Shown: positions 31,379 to 42,475, counted from the stretch's first letter. The stretch: 64,000 nucleotides of DNA from Leucocoprinus leucothites (GCA_013368445.1 JAACJO010000005.1:2108001-2172000); one strand, 5' to 3'. Numbers and translations: made by a program. Notes: a model not told the origin generated them from the sequence alone.

Positions 31379-32238
31379 GAAGCTGTGCATGATGACTGCA
31401 GGCACCACCTGCTGCCAGCTCTTCCTCAACTTCACCAGCAGTGCTGATGAAGTCACCTATCTCCACCACAAGGCCATGTGCCTCCTTAATGACTCCCTCT
31501 CCCACACCAAGTCGATCTTGCATATGGAAAATATCATCTCTTCCATTCCCTCTGATGCTGATTGCGATGTCATTGAGGCCTCCATCCCCTCTGTCTTTAC
31601 TGCTCCCTTTGTGATCAAGACATGCTGTTCCAGGTCAAGATCCTATCTCAAGGTTCTCAACATCCCTTACTTTGTGAATGGTGTCCACATCACACTGAAT
31701 CACATGACCAACTGCATGCGATTGTCTGCCTTCAAGGACATTTTCGCAGATGTTTCCTCCATGCACATTATGTGCAACTCCTCCAGAGCCAATATCACCA
31801 CCATCTGGTTCGACCTCTGGGACTCTCAATCAGGAGTGAGTGCCAAGAAGCTCCTGGGCAAGTACCTCCACTTCAAGGGCATTCAGTCTGTTATCTGGGC
31901 CATGCACACTCACCCAGGCAGTCCACAGTGTCAGTGTTGCTGGCACTGGGGGCATTCTACCCCATCATGCCATGCCTGTGCACTGTGATGCACTGCCTGT
32001 GGCAGTCCTCATCATACTGAGAACCACCACTCCCACTCAAGCTGTTGTAAGGGAAGTCCAAAAGCAAATCCCCCCATTCCACCCACTGCCACCAGGGATC
32101 CCTGTCCCCACATCAAGTGTGTCAACTGTGTTAAGTTGCATGTAGCTGATGATTGCAAATGCCCATTCTGGTGACACTGGTTTGACTGGCTTTGGCTTGA
32201 ACACCATCATTGCAATGCCGCTTGGTCACGTCTGTAGG
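31379..32238 (+). pseudogene. GO-A Gag, 5' truncated
   Basis: Starts in the WDSQ domain (MMTAGTTCCQLF) and runs through WFDLWDSQSG and the Cys/His motifs to TAG at about 32236. TGA at 31986-31988 replaces the Arg codon of LRCAAC in the 1-1689 copy, a CGA-to-TGA change. Relative to the 1-1689 copy about ten residues after VENI are missing. Confidence 0.78.
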
Positions 32239-32360
32239 GTTCTCTTCTCTGCAGGTTGCATTGTCCACCCCCACGCTGTGCATGGTGGGCCCTGGAGATC
32301 CATGCCATGCACTTCCATCCACCAGCAAATCAGAACAAGTCGATTTGTATAGTATCTCTT

Positions 32361-32906
32361 TGTCAAGATTTGCGAAATGCTGGCGCTTACAAAGTGTGTG
32401 AAAGTTATGGAGAGGTCAGTCGTTGGCTTCAGCGTATGTGCTGTGCCCTTCCGATATTGCGTTGACCGATTTGGTCTACAAGGAAGATGACAGACAGTGC
32501 GAATTGGAATTCAACACTGAAGGAATAACAGACAGAGAATTCAGAGTGGAATCTTAGTCGATATTCAGAATGGGTAATACATGAGCTAGTAGTGACATAT
32601 TTAAGATAACGCAAAATTGGACAAATAACACGTAAATATTGCAAAACTCACAATGCGACAATAAACGAATAAACAGATAAACAAAAAGTAAATAGACAAC
32701 AACAAATGTGATGTGACAGAGAATGACAAACATAAATAGAATGGTGGAAACGAATATGAGCACAAATGAAAGGAGGATAGAATGATAAGCGGAGACAGGC
32801 TGTGAAATATTTATAGAAATGATAGATAATGAAAAATCACAGGAATTGGAAATCGAAAAAATAGTTGGAGATCAAATTGGAGAGGTTGCGATTGCAGATC
32901 GTGACA
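32361..32906 (-). repeat. Gypsy 3' LTR
   Basis: 546 bp, TGTCAAGATTTGCG to GATCGTGACA on the plus strand. It is the 3' LTR because pol is on the minus strand. It keeps more CpG near its start than the other LTR. Confidence 0.94.
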
Positions 32907-32919
32907 GTATTCCCCCTTT
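32907..32919 (-). promoter_or_regulatory. Gypsy polypurine tract
   Basis: Minus strand AAAGGGGGAATAC abuts the 3' LTR, as expected for the plus-strand primer. Confidence 0.7.
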
Positions 32920-32986
32920 AGGACCAAGCCCTTGAGGACTTACTGATCCTTGATCCCTTATCAAGATCATCTTGCCTCCTACCACC

Positions 32987-34189
32987 ATGGCTCCCCACTC
33001 CTCGAAGAAAACCCCTGACCTAAGCGCAATGACAAATGATGAACTCATGGCAGAGATTCAATGTCAGAACACCAAACAGGGAGTGAACATATGGCCAGTG
33101 ATGGCTGCGGTGTCGGGAGTGACAATGAGTCAACCCAGCAACAGTGCGACAACAAATCCAGCTTCTACTGTGACATGAAGGACCACTAGATCGCGACAGA
33201 TAGTCTGAAGCGATGATGATGATGATGATGAAGAGGAAGAGTCGCAGATATTGTCAAAGGGTAAGGGGAGAGTGCTGACAAGGGCATCAACATTGGGATC
33301 GCGCAAAGTAATGGATCATGTATCTGTTCCTGTCACGATGTTGAGTAGGGCTTCGTCAAGCTTCGCTTGGAAGAAGAACAGTGCCTGTCAGCAGAACCCA
33401 ACCGATGGGCTACCTTACTGAAAGAGTTATGTGATGTGTTTGCAATGTGTTGCTGGACAGCAGGAGTGTAAGTCGCAGTGTGGATTAGGGAAATATACAT
33501 ATTTGCAAGCAAAGAAGGGGTGTTATGATCCGCAGGATGATCCGAAAAAGGAGACCTCTAGTCAAGGAGTGAGCTCGTCACCAATCAGAATGACAACATT
33601 GAAAAAACAAAAAATAATGGTGCCTCCCATGAGTCAACTGTCACTATCGAGCTCCAGTGATTGGGGATCAAGTTTCATACCACCTCCGTCCACTCAACTG
33701 TCATCCTCTTCACAGTGGAATCTGCCTGAAATCTCACCTGCTGTGGATGATGATACATTTGGAGTGATAGAGATTAGGTCACCCACAATCATTGCTGAAC
33801 AGGACACTAGGATGGTGGTAAGTTCGTTCGCAGATTTGTGATGCAATGTTACTAAATTCATGATGAAGTCTCCTCAGCCCCTTCCACCCCAACTATCGCA
33901 GGCTCCTGGTCATTCCCCAAGTCTTTCAAGAGAAGTTGCACCATTATCATCAGTAGTGGACAATCTGGAGATCACAACGAGGGAAAATACGCAGGCGCAA
34001 CTTCAGAATTGGGTTATGTTGCAACAGCAGTTTAGCACATTGGATGAGCAGGTGTTGGCATCAAGGGAGACTACAAGGGTGTTATAGGTGCATGGAAGGA
34101 CACTTGAGAGGCTTGTGGTGATTGAGGAGGTGAAGCTAGTGATGGTGCAGGGATTGAAGGATGGTGCGGGATGTGGGTATCAGAAATGA
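32987..34189 (+). pseudogene. Antisense accessory ORF of the Gypsy element (401 codons, five stops)
   Basis: One plus-strand frame from ATG 32987 (MAPHSSKKTPDLSAMTNDEL) to TGA 34187-34189, opposite in direction to gag-pol, broken by stops at 33176, 33206, 33419, 33839 and 34085. Between stops it stays open across 1.2 kb, so it looks like a decayed gene and not noise. Visible features: an acidic run (33211-33240, GAT/GAA repeats), a Cys-rich stretch CLQCVAGQQECKSQC followed by KKGC, reminiscent of zinc-cluster proteins, a Ser/Pro-rich segment, and a likely coiled coil near the end (NLEITTRENTQAQLQNW). Function unknown. It shares no frame with pol and lies between pol and the PPT. Confidence 0.55.
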
Positions 34190-34494
34190 GGGAAGGAGGG
34201 AGTAGAAAGGAAAAGGACTATAGTGAGAAGGACTATGAAAATCACTGTTGTCATTGTTGTCTCTGCTTTTAGTGAAGAATAATTGTATACTACTCAAATG
34301 TTTTTTTTTCATTTGGTTTTTCTTGTTTTGTAATAAATGATATCTTGATGGAATGAAGTAAGTATGGTGTGAAAGAGAAGGAAATCGAAAATGAGATGTT
34401 AAGAACTGGGAATATTGACTTGGAATGAAAAGGAATGTTGCAAAAAACATGTGAAAGAATGTCTGTAAAAGATTGAAAATGATAGTGAGTAGTT
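34190..34494. other. Non-coding gap between antisense ORF and pol
   Basis: About 305 bp, AT-rich, separating the converging 3' ends of the antisense ORF and pol. I see no gene or clear signal in it. Confidence 0.5.
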
Positions 34495-37400
34495 TTAAAG
34501 TGAAGAGAGAGGTCCAGGTTTATCAGGGTACATGTGGTGGAAGTTGGAAACTAGGTCTATGGCATGTTCAAGCTCTGTCGCAGGTAACCATGACTCTGCT
34601 TTGTCCATATCTTCGTAACCAAGCCATACTACTTTGTAAAGGAGTTTACAAGTGCATCGACATCGATTGATCTTTGAATCAACCATGCAATCAACTTCAT
34701 ATTCTGGTTCTCCATCAACCTCCACTGTAGGTGGTGGTGATGTGACATGATTTGGAATGGAGCTAGGGGTGAAAGGTTTGAGCATGGAAACATGGAATAC
34801 AGGATGAACAGTGCACATAGTGTCAGGAAGTCGAAGAGTAAAAGAATGTGAACCTGGTTGGGAAATAATTTTGTAGGGTCCAAGATATTTTTCAGAGAGT
34901 TTCTTTGAAGGTCTTGTCATGCGGAAGTACTGTGCTTTGACAAAGACCTTATCACCAATCTTAAATGCAGGTGCAACAAGACGGCGATCATCAGCATTGG
35001 CCTGATAGTGATGCTGGGCATGAGTGATTTCTGACTTGAGAGTCGAATGTAGTTTGTCTAAATCCACAGCGAAGTCGCGAGCACAAGCTGATGCAAGGTC
35101 CCTCTCAGGGTGAACTGTGATATTAGGGTGGTAACCTTTATTAGCAAGGTGGTAGCAGAAGGAGAATTATTGAAAGCAAACTCAGCTATAGGTAATAGGT
35201 CGGACCAATTACTCTGTTGGTAGTTGCAATAAATGCGCAAGTACTGTTCAAGAGTTTGGTTAGTTCATTCAGTCTGACCATCACCTTCAGGATGATAACC
35301 CAACATGAAGTGTAACTTCATATCCAAAGCTTCTCCTAGCGATCAGAAAAAGTGCGAAACAAATTCCAAACTGCGATCAGAGGTAACATTAGCAGGAATA
35401 CCATGTTTGGAGAAGATATGAATGACAAAGAGTTTAGTGAGTTCTGTGGAAGTAATGGTATCGTGAGTTGGAATGAAAATCGCTTGTTTGGTTAGCCTAT
35501 CCACAATGACCAGAATTGAGTCAAACCCTGAGGACTTTGGAAGTTTTTCGATGAAATCCATAGAAATTGAATCCCAAGGTCGTGATGGTATGGGAAGTTG
35601 CTTGAGAGTTCCATAGGGATGATGGCATCGAGCTTTCGATCTTGAACAGGTAACACAACATTTGCAGTAATCCTTGACAAAGTCGCGGATATTTGGCCAT
35701 GTATACTCATGGCAAACAAGTTCTAGAGTTTTGTTTTGACCGAAATGGCCAGCGAGTGTATGGTTGTGATAGTACTGCAAAATGCACAAACTAAGATCAT
35801 TAGTATCAGGAACGTAGATTCTACCATCAAGTAACAAGAAACCCTCAGAGTCTTTGGACCAGCGACCCTCTGGATGAGTGAAATGATCGGAAACAGAATC
35901 ATCAGTGGAAATAGCAGAAAGAATGTCTGTGCAAAGTTGCGAAATGTCCATAATAAGACCAGTGCACAGCACAGGTGTATAAAGATACGAAGCACAAATA
36001 GAAGTAGAAAGTTGTTCGTTAGTAAAGACAGGTCAGAAATTGTGAGGATTAACTGTGGTGTAGCCATTATTCCCCCCTTTTGGGTAGATGTCCCAATGTC
36101 TAGTTAGGGCATCTGGTTTCGTTCCAAGCTTACCAGGTCTAAATTGAATAACAAGGTTGAACTGCGATAAGAACTCGGACCATCTGGCTTGTCTGTGCAT
36201 TAGTATCTTTGTGGTAGAGAAATACTCAAGGTTCCTATGATTGGTGACCACATTGATAGGAAGTGCAGTGCCTTTGAGATAATGGCACCAGATTCAGAAT
36301 GCTTCAAAAATTGCAAGCAGTTCCTTGTTGTGGGTGTCATAGTTAAGCTCGGATGTGGAAAATGTACGGGAATGAAAAGTGATAGGGTGAATATCTCCAT
36401 CAGGAGTGATGATAGAGAGTATAGCTGCCAGGGCATAGTCAGAGGCATCAGTTTCCACAATAATTTGTGTATCAGGAATCCAATGGGTAAGAACTGGTGC
36501 ATGCATAAAGGCCTCCTTGAGGGAGTTAAAAGAATTACAAGCTTTTTCGTTGAAATTCCACTGTATGTGTTTTTGCATGAGGCGAGTTAGTGGTACAACA
36601 ATATCAGAATAACCATAAATGAAATGATGATAGAAGTTCGCGAAACCAAGGAAGGATTGTATGTCCTTGACCTTCTTCGGTTCGGGCCAGTCCTGGATAG
36701 TTTTTACCTTTTCTTCTGACATTTTCAGACTGTCTGGAGAAAGAATGTAGCCAAGGTATTTGACTGTGTCAGTGTGGAACTCGCATTTATCAGCGTGAGC
36801 ATAAAGGCCATTTTGGCACAACCTTTTAAGGACTTCATGAATGTGTTTACAATGCGAATTAATGTCCTCCGAATATATGAGAATATCATCAAGATAAACG
36901 GTTATGCACATATCAAGAAGATCCTTGAAAATGTCATTCATGAATTGCTGGAAGGCAGCAGGAGCGTTGGTGAGACCGAAAGGCATCACAAGCCACTCGA
37001 ATGAACCAGAGTGAGTGCAGAATGCAGTTTTCCACTCATTGCCTTCAGCAATACGAACCAAATGATAAGCATGTCAGAGATCAATCTTGGTATAGATACC
37101 AGCCTTTCACGGAGAGTCCAGCAAGTCAGAAATGAGCAGTAGTGGGTAGCAATCTTTCCTAGTAATTCGGTTAAGACCACAGAAATCAACACAGAGTTGA
37201 AGAGAGCCATCTTTCTTTTTGACAAAGAGAACAAGAGCACCATGAGGAGAATTAGAAGGTCGAATAAAACCAATGGAAAGATTTTTGTCAATGAATTCTC
37301 GGAGTGCAGCAAGCTCAACCTGCAAAAGCGAATAAATCGTTCTGACAGGAGGAGAAGCGCCTTCCTCGAGATTAATGCGCAAGTCATAAGGTCAATGAGG

Positions 37401-38178
37401 TGGAAGAGTGTCAGCATGGGATTTGCTGAAAACATCTGTGAATTCATGATATTCTGAAGGAATGTTAGAAAGGTCGATGGGATCCTGTGAAGAAGAAGAA
37501 GCAGCTCCAGCCACAGATGAGCGCTGGAGATCCAGACCAAAACACATAGAGCCAGGTTGATGACAGACATGTGCAAATGCAGCCATGCCAATCAGTTGAA
37601 CGTCAGGTCGAGAAGGAGAAGAATCAGGAACTGGTGATTGTATCAGGAGCCGGCGATTCAGCAGAGATAGGCGCACAGACAGAAGGAGTAGCAAGATCTG
37701 ATTGCAGAGTAGATTGGAAAGTGATTTGACCTGAAACCCAATCAATCAACGGATTGTAGCAGGCAAGCCAATTATGTCCAAGAACCACAGAGCAAGACAG
37801 ATCAAGCTGAGTGACATAGAAGTCCAGATTTATACATTCACCAGTTGGAAATGAGATAGGGATTTTCGCAGTCTCTGAAATGAACGAATTAGATGAACCA
37901 TCAAACAATCGCAACTCTACGGGAGGAATCGGAATAGTGGGTACACAATATTTACGAATAAGCGAATTGTCTATGAAGCAATGAGTCGAACCACTATCAA
38001 TGAGTGCAGTAAGTGAAATTGGAAATAAAGAAGATTTGTCCAAAAGCAAAGAAGAAGTAAGCAAAATATGAAGAGAGTTCGGATCGGAAAGAGTGGACGT
38101 GTTGAGTTGAATACTCTCTGAAGCACAGGAGAGTTCAACGCAATCCTCAGCCTGTGCAGAGTTCTGAGGATCGCTCAC
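34495..38178 (-). pseudogene. Gypsy Pol (protease, RT, RNase H, integrase, chromodomain)
   Basis: Begins in the -1 frame relative to gag at 38178 and ends at 34495. Order: protease ([13 protein letters not shown]), RT (LVMPFGLTNAPAAFQQF, VYLDDILIYS), RNase H (VETDASDYALAA), integrase zinc module (HNHTLAGHFG, CKCCVTC) and core (MDFIEKLP, VTSDRSLEF, GDGQTE), and a chromodomain (EYEVDCMVDSK, YKVVWLGYEDMDKAESWLP). Two indel frameshifts (about 37650 and 35158) and stops at about 37392, 37107, 36294, 35343 and 35265, mostly TGA or TAG consistent with C-to-T, inactivate it. The RT catalytic box is intact. Confidence 0.92.
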
Positions 38179-38192
38179 TATTTTTTCGAACT
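38178..38192 (-). promoter_or_regulatory. Candidate -1 frameshift site between Gypsy gag and pol
   Basis: Gag ends TCG AAA AAA TAG and the pol frame runs GAA AAA ATA GTG, one base back. An A6 run directly at the stop allows slippage; the heptamer G AAA AAA is not a perfect X XXY YYZ site. Confidence 0.5.
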
Positions 38193-39755
38193 CTTGGATT
38201 GAGAGCCCGAAGGTTGCGAAGCATCCTTGGAGTCTGCATTGGCCTTGGCTTTTTGCCCTTTAGGCTTGTTTGCATTAGAAGAAGAAGTAGAATTGGAATT
38301 ATTATTAGTATTACTGGACTCGTTCTTGCGAGGACAGTCGTGAATCATGTGGTTTCCACCACAGTATAAGCATTGTCCATTTGTGATGCGATGCTGACAC
38401 TCTTGAGCAGTCAGCTTACTGTCCTTGTTGAGTTTTCTGGTGAGAGGATTGGAGGGTTGTGATGAGGAAGAAGTATTTAATGATTTCTGGAATGGTTTAG
38501 GATTGTTGGAAGGAGGATTGGAAGGTGTGTTGGACTGTTGCGATGAGTTCTGCTGGCAATTGTTGTTGTTGTTCTTCCCCTTGTTTTTATTCTGCTGGTT
38601 CTGCTGGTTCTGTGTATCAGGAGGCATCGAAGACTGATCTGGTTTTTCACCACTATGCTTCTTTTTGCGGACACAGGACCAGTAGTTGTTGTTGATTTGC
38701 ATAGTGAGACATTGCATAGCAGCAAGGGAAGAGGGTTTGCCAGTAGGAGAGCTGGAAATGATGTCAGAAATGTGATCTGGAAGGCCTCGATAATAGCAGT
38801 AAACTAGGACATTGTCGGGCCATCCCAAGATACTAGCAAGTCATGAGAACTCAACATTATACTTGGTTATAGTCCAGTTATGACCCATGTGAAGGTGTTC
38901 CAACTCCTCCGCTGCCTCTGTCTCATGATCAAGGGCCCCAAAATTCTTGCACAACTCATCCACAAACAATTGGAAATCCTGAAACCAGGAAATGACATCC
39001 CAATCATACTCCACTTGAAGAACTGTTTGAAAGTGCTGCTGAGCAGGTCCCTTGAGAAAGGTCATCGCAAAGCTAACCTTTGCATGTTCTGTAGTGAATT
39101 GCAACAGATTAGTATTGAAGTATAAGCGGCATTGAAAAAGGAACTCATCTAGTTTCTGAGGCTTGGAGCCATCAAATGTGTCAGGCTCTTTAGCCTGAAT
39201 GCATTCCATTTTAACAACAGGCTGGGGAGTATGGTTGCGATTTTCGAGGTTAGTTGCAAAATGATCCATAATGTTCAGGAATCATTCTTCAGGGTCTGGG
39301 TTTTGATGATGGTGGCAACAAGGAGGCTCATCAGGCTCATCCTCTGGATCACCTTCATTATCAGGATCATCATCGGGAGGACCTCCATCGCCATCTCCAC
39401 CTCCTGCATCAGCACTATCATTATCCAAATGTTCATCATCCTGACCCAAATCTTCAGTTTCAAAAAATTGGGTATTGCCCTCCGGTTCTTGTGCGTTATT
39501 CTCCTATTCTTCCTCGTTGTCTTCATTGTGGTCAACACTGACCTGGTCATGCTCAGGCTGGGGTTCATCTTCTTCAGACTCATGAATAGTCCTATATGAA
39601 GCTTCACACCCATTTTGAGGTGGACCTGAAAACCGAGGAGTAGAAGGAGCGCCACCTCTACCACGAGTAGAAGGTGCGCATCGAGAGGGAAGTGGATGAT
39701 TCTGGACAGAAATACCATGAGTACGAGCAGTATTGCAAGTAAGTGTTGTAGACAT
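38178..39755 (-). pseudogene. Gypsy Gag
   Basis: ATG 39755 to TAG 38178-38180, 526 codons, broken at 39504 (TAG), 39276 region (TGA) and 38838 region (TGA). N-terminus is acidic (DDEHLDNDSADAGGGDGDGG), then the retrotransposon capsid domain (LDEFLFQCRLYF, AMTFLKGPAQQHF), a long Asn/Gln/Ser-rich linker, and one zinc knuckle CLYCGGNHMIHDC (CX2CX3HX4C, one residue shorter than the usual spacing), then a basic Lys/Ala tail. Confidence 0.9.
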
Positions 39756-39782
39756 ATTAAGAGAATGATACCGAAAGTTGGG

Positions 39783-39793
39783 ATTCTGAATAT
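39783..39793 (-). promoter_or_regulatory. Gypsy primer binding site, self-priming type
   Basis: Two bases inside the 5' LTR the minus strand reads ATATTCAGAAT. No tRNA 3' end match (TGG start) is evident. Instead it is exactly complementary to ATTCTGAATAT in the LTR (40006 to 39996), which sits where transcription should start. In Tf1 the first 11 nt of the mRNA anneal to the PBS and prime. Confidence 0.65.
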
Positions 39794-39795
39794 AC

Positions 39796-40341
39796 TGTCA
39801 AGATTTGCGAAATGCTGGCACTTACAAAGCACGCAAAAGTTATGGAGAGGTCGGTCATTGGCTTCAGCATATGTGCTGTGCCCTTCCGATATCGCATTGA
39901 CTGATTTGGTCTACAAGGAAGATGACAGACAGTGCGAATTGGAATTCAACACTGAAGGAATAACAGACAGAGAATTCAGAGTGGAATCTTAGTCGATATT
40001 CAGAATGGGTAATACATGAGCTAGTAGTGACATATTTAAGATAACGCAAAATTGGACAAATAACACGTAAATATTGCAAAACTCACAATGTGACAATAAA
40101 CGAATAAACAGATAAACAAAAAGTAAATAGACAACAACAAATGCGACGTGACAGAGAATGACAAACATAAATAGAATGGTGGAAACAAATATGAGCGCAA
40201 ATGAAAGGAGGATAGAATGATGAGTGGAGACAGGCTGCAAAATATTTATAGAAATGATAGATAATGAAAAATCATGGGAATCAGAAATCGAAAAAATAGT
40301 CGGAGATCAAATTGGAGAGGTCCTGATTGCAGATCGTGACA
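39796..40341 (-). repeat. Gypsy 5' LTR
   Basis: 546 bp, TGTCAAGATTTGCG to GATCGTGACA on the plus strand. On the minus strand a TATA-like TTAAATA lies about 27-33 bases upstream of position 40006, the proposed transcription start. Confidence 0.94.
39996..40039 (-). promoter_or_regulatory. Proposed Gypsy transcription start and TATA-like box
   Basis: TTAAATA on the minus strand ends 26 bases before ATTCTGAATAT (40006-39996), whose 11 bases are complementary to the PBS at 39783-39793. The same sequences are in the other LTR (32561-32571). Start position is inferred, not measured. Confidence 0.5.
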
Positions 40342-40550
40342 CTCTTTCATCTCGGACTATGTACCACAGCATGAAGATGTTGTTTGTACTAGACAGACTT
40401 CAGACTCATATTTATATCTAGCTATGTAGATGTGTAGTTGGTAGTGGTACTTTCTGTATGTCATAGTAGTTGGGTGCAGACTGCTATCATGCACCATGTT
40501 ATAAATGGACCCCTTCGGGGTCTACTGATTTTTTTTTTAAAAAAAAAAAA

Positions 40551-41675
40551 GCCATGCACCTTCTTAATGACTCCCTCTCTCATGCAAAGAGCTTGCTTCA
40601 CATTAAGAATATTGCCAGGGCATATGACACCATCTCGTTGTACACCAACTCCATCACCACTGATGCTGAGGCATTGGTGATCGAATCCTCCCTCTCTTCA
40701 TCTTTCACAGCCCCATTCGAGCTGAAAACTAAATGTCCCAGGTCCAGGTCTTACCTTAAGATCCTGAACATCCCTTACTACATGAGTGGTATCTGCACCA
40801 CCCCACAACACATCTCTGACCATATGCGCTTGTCTCCCTTCAAGGAGATATTTGCTGACATCTCCTCCATGTGCATCATGCACAAGTCTGCCAAAGCTGA
40901 CACCACCACCATTTGGGTCAACCTTTGGGATTCTCAGTCCGGTGCTAACACCAAGTGCCTGGTCAGCAAATACCTCAACTTCAATGGCATGCAGTCTATG
41001 ATCAAGGCCATGCATGCTCACTCTGGGACCCTCCAGTGTCAATGATGCTGGCATTGGGGCCACACTACCACCACCTGTCATAACCATGCACTCAGGTGCT
41101 CACAATGTGGTGGGCCACATTGGTCCAAGAATTACCACACCACCTCCTTCTGCTATAAGGGGTCACCAAAGGCTAACCCCCCCATCCAGCCCACACCTGC
41201 CAGGGAACCCTGTCCCCACATCAAGTGCATCAATTGTGGCAAGGAACATCCTGCTACTAACCACAAATGCATGTTCTGGCGCCACCAGTTTGATTGGGAT
41301 TGGCTGCAAAGTCATTCTGGTCCTGCTGGTCAGCCCTGGGCCTAGGGAGAGCTCCCTAGTGTCAACGCATTGTCCCCCATCCTTCACCGGTCGCCGGGTG
41401 GGCCCCTACAAACCTCAAGGCTTGCTACTTTCAGATGCAGTGATATTGGTATATGTTTCATTTCTTTGTATTTCGTCACATGCCTAGTCCCCCTTCTGCT
41501 GTTGATTCATGTATTGTCTTGGACAGGACTCTTATATATATTCCCAGTTGTCTACTCTTGTGTAGTCAGTAGTGGTATTGGTTCCCTGTAGTAGATAGTT
41601 GGGTGTGGACTGCTATTGCACACCACATTATAAATTTGGACCCCTCTGGGGTCCACTGATGAAAAAAAAAAAAAA
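40551..41675 (+). mobile_element. GO-B element, 5' truncated
   Basis: Starts in gag (MHLLNDSLSHAKS) immediately after the GO-A poly(A) at 40550. It has the WDSQ domain, zinc motifs, GO-B 3' UTR, hairpin tail (GGACCCC and GGGGTCC) and poly(A) 41662-41675. It is the third element in a head-to-tail run with those at 29097 and 31379. Confidence 0.85.
40553..41345 (+). pseudogene. GO-B Gag, 5' truncated
   Basis: Gag second half ending QSHSGPAGQPWA and TAG near 41345. TGA at 41043-41045 falls in the first knuckle (CQ then stop then CWHWGH), the same site as in the copy at 17740, so the two copies share this nonsense change and may be sisters. Cys/His residues are eroded in the second motif (TSFCYKGS). 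Confidence 0.78.
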
Positions 41676-42037
41676 GCAGTGAAGGGCTTTGGGGATGGTG
41701 ATGGGATGTCAGCTGTGAGGGGAGTTACCGGCTGTGATAGAACATCAGCAGCAGGCAAGGAGGAGGGTCCAGGCGATGAGATGTCAGCCCAGGGAGAACC
41801 AATGAACCCATGAACATTGTGGGGGTTGTTGTAGGGGTCAAGATGTTTGTCCTCAGACATCTCAGCAATGTTGAGCTCATCAGCAGAGGCTTTGGTGGAC
41901 TCGGTTGTTTGGAAGGGAGGCTTGTTAGACTTAGATTTATGTTTACCCATGTAGCTACGAGTAGACACAGTAGTATTGAACTTGAAATGCAACACACCAA
42001 CTAAGAGATGGTGGTGGTAAGAGGTCAAGGAGGGATG
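41676..42037 (-). pseudogene. Gag-only element, 5' fragment of a further subfamily
   Basis: Minus strand: element 5' end CATCCCTCCTTGACC at 42037, ATG near 41951 and Gag N-terminus MGKHKSKSNKPPFQ, SEDKHLDPYNNPHNVHGF to SPSPKPFTA, then cut at 41676. Its N-terminus is closest to GO-A but the following Ser/Pro part resembles GO-B. Confidence 0.75.
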
Positions 42038-42475
42038 TATAGTACACTACTTGATGGCAAAGAGACGTGGCATAGTAACAAAGAAATAAAACTAAAGTCC
42101 AACTCACAGACCTCTAACAGTAAGCTTACATGTGTGTGTGGCCCTAGCAACATACCAACAGGGTTGGAAGATGTGTTGAAGCAGGTACACAACCTACTAC
42201 TGGGGCCTCCTATTGTCCTCCTTATGACAGCTAAGCCAATCACGGTCAAACTGGTGGTGCCAGAACGGGTACTTTCAATCATCAGCTGCATGGTCGCCCT
42301 TGCAGTTGATACATGAGATATGGGGACAGGGCTCCCTGGTGGGTATGGGCAGGATAGGGGGGTTTGTCTTTGGACTCCCCTTACAGCACAACAATGTGGA
42401 GCAATGATTCTCACTATGGTGAGGACCACCACACTGGGAACACCTGAGTGCATGGTTGTGGCAGGTGGGAGTAGA
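42038..42475 (-). pseudogene. GO-C fragment (Gag C-terminus and 3' UTR part)
   Basis: Minus-strand GO-C zinc motifs (LRCSQCGGPH, CINCKGDH, with the same TGA after AADD as other GO-C copies) and 3' UTR, ending at GTACTATA where the 5' end of the adjoining element begins. The same join occurs at 55372/55373. Confidence 0.75.

Larger units (their letters stand above)
32361..40341 (-). mobile_element. Gypsy chromovirus (Ty3/Gypsy LTR retrotransposon with chromodomain)
   Basis: 7,981-bp element with 546-bp LTRs, a perfect 5-bp TSD CTCTT (32356-32360 and 40342-40346), PBS and PPT. On the minus strand: Gag, protease, RT, RNase H, integrase and a C-terminal chromodomain. An extra plus-strand ORF lies between pol and the 3' LTR. 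LTRs differ almost only by transitions. Chromodomains are known to direct such elements to heterochromatin, which fits this element-rich locus. Confidence 0.95.
31379..40550 (+). mobile_element. GO-A element, 5' truncated, holds the Gypsy element
   Basis: Begins inside gag directly after the GO-C poly(A). Gag to about 32240, 3' UTR interrupted at 32360 by Gypsy (5-bp TSD CTCTT) and resumed at 40342, ending with the shared tail, a hairpin (GGACCCC and GGGGTCT), eight T and a poly(A) ending 40550. Confidence 0.88.

Noticed and set aside
29091..31384. GAAGCT as a TSD of the GO-C element at 29097
   Set aside because: Only 6 bp, and both copies belong to normal Copia and gag coding sequence, so the match may be chance.
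33211..33240. GAT/GAA microsatellite
   Set aside because: Better explained as the Asp/Glu tract of the antisense Gypsy ORF than as an independent repeat locus.
34190..34494. Small open frame on the minus strand (34136-34450)
   Set aside because: AT-rich, low complexity, no motif, and lies beyond the pol stop.
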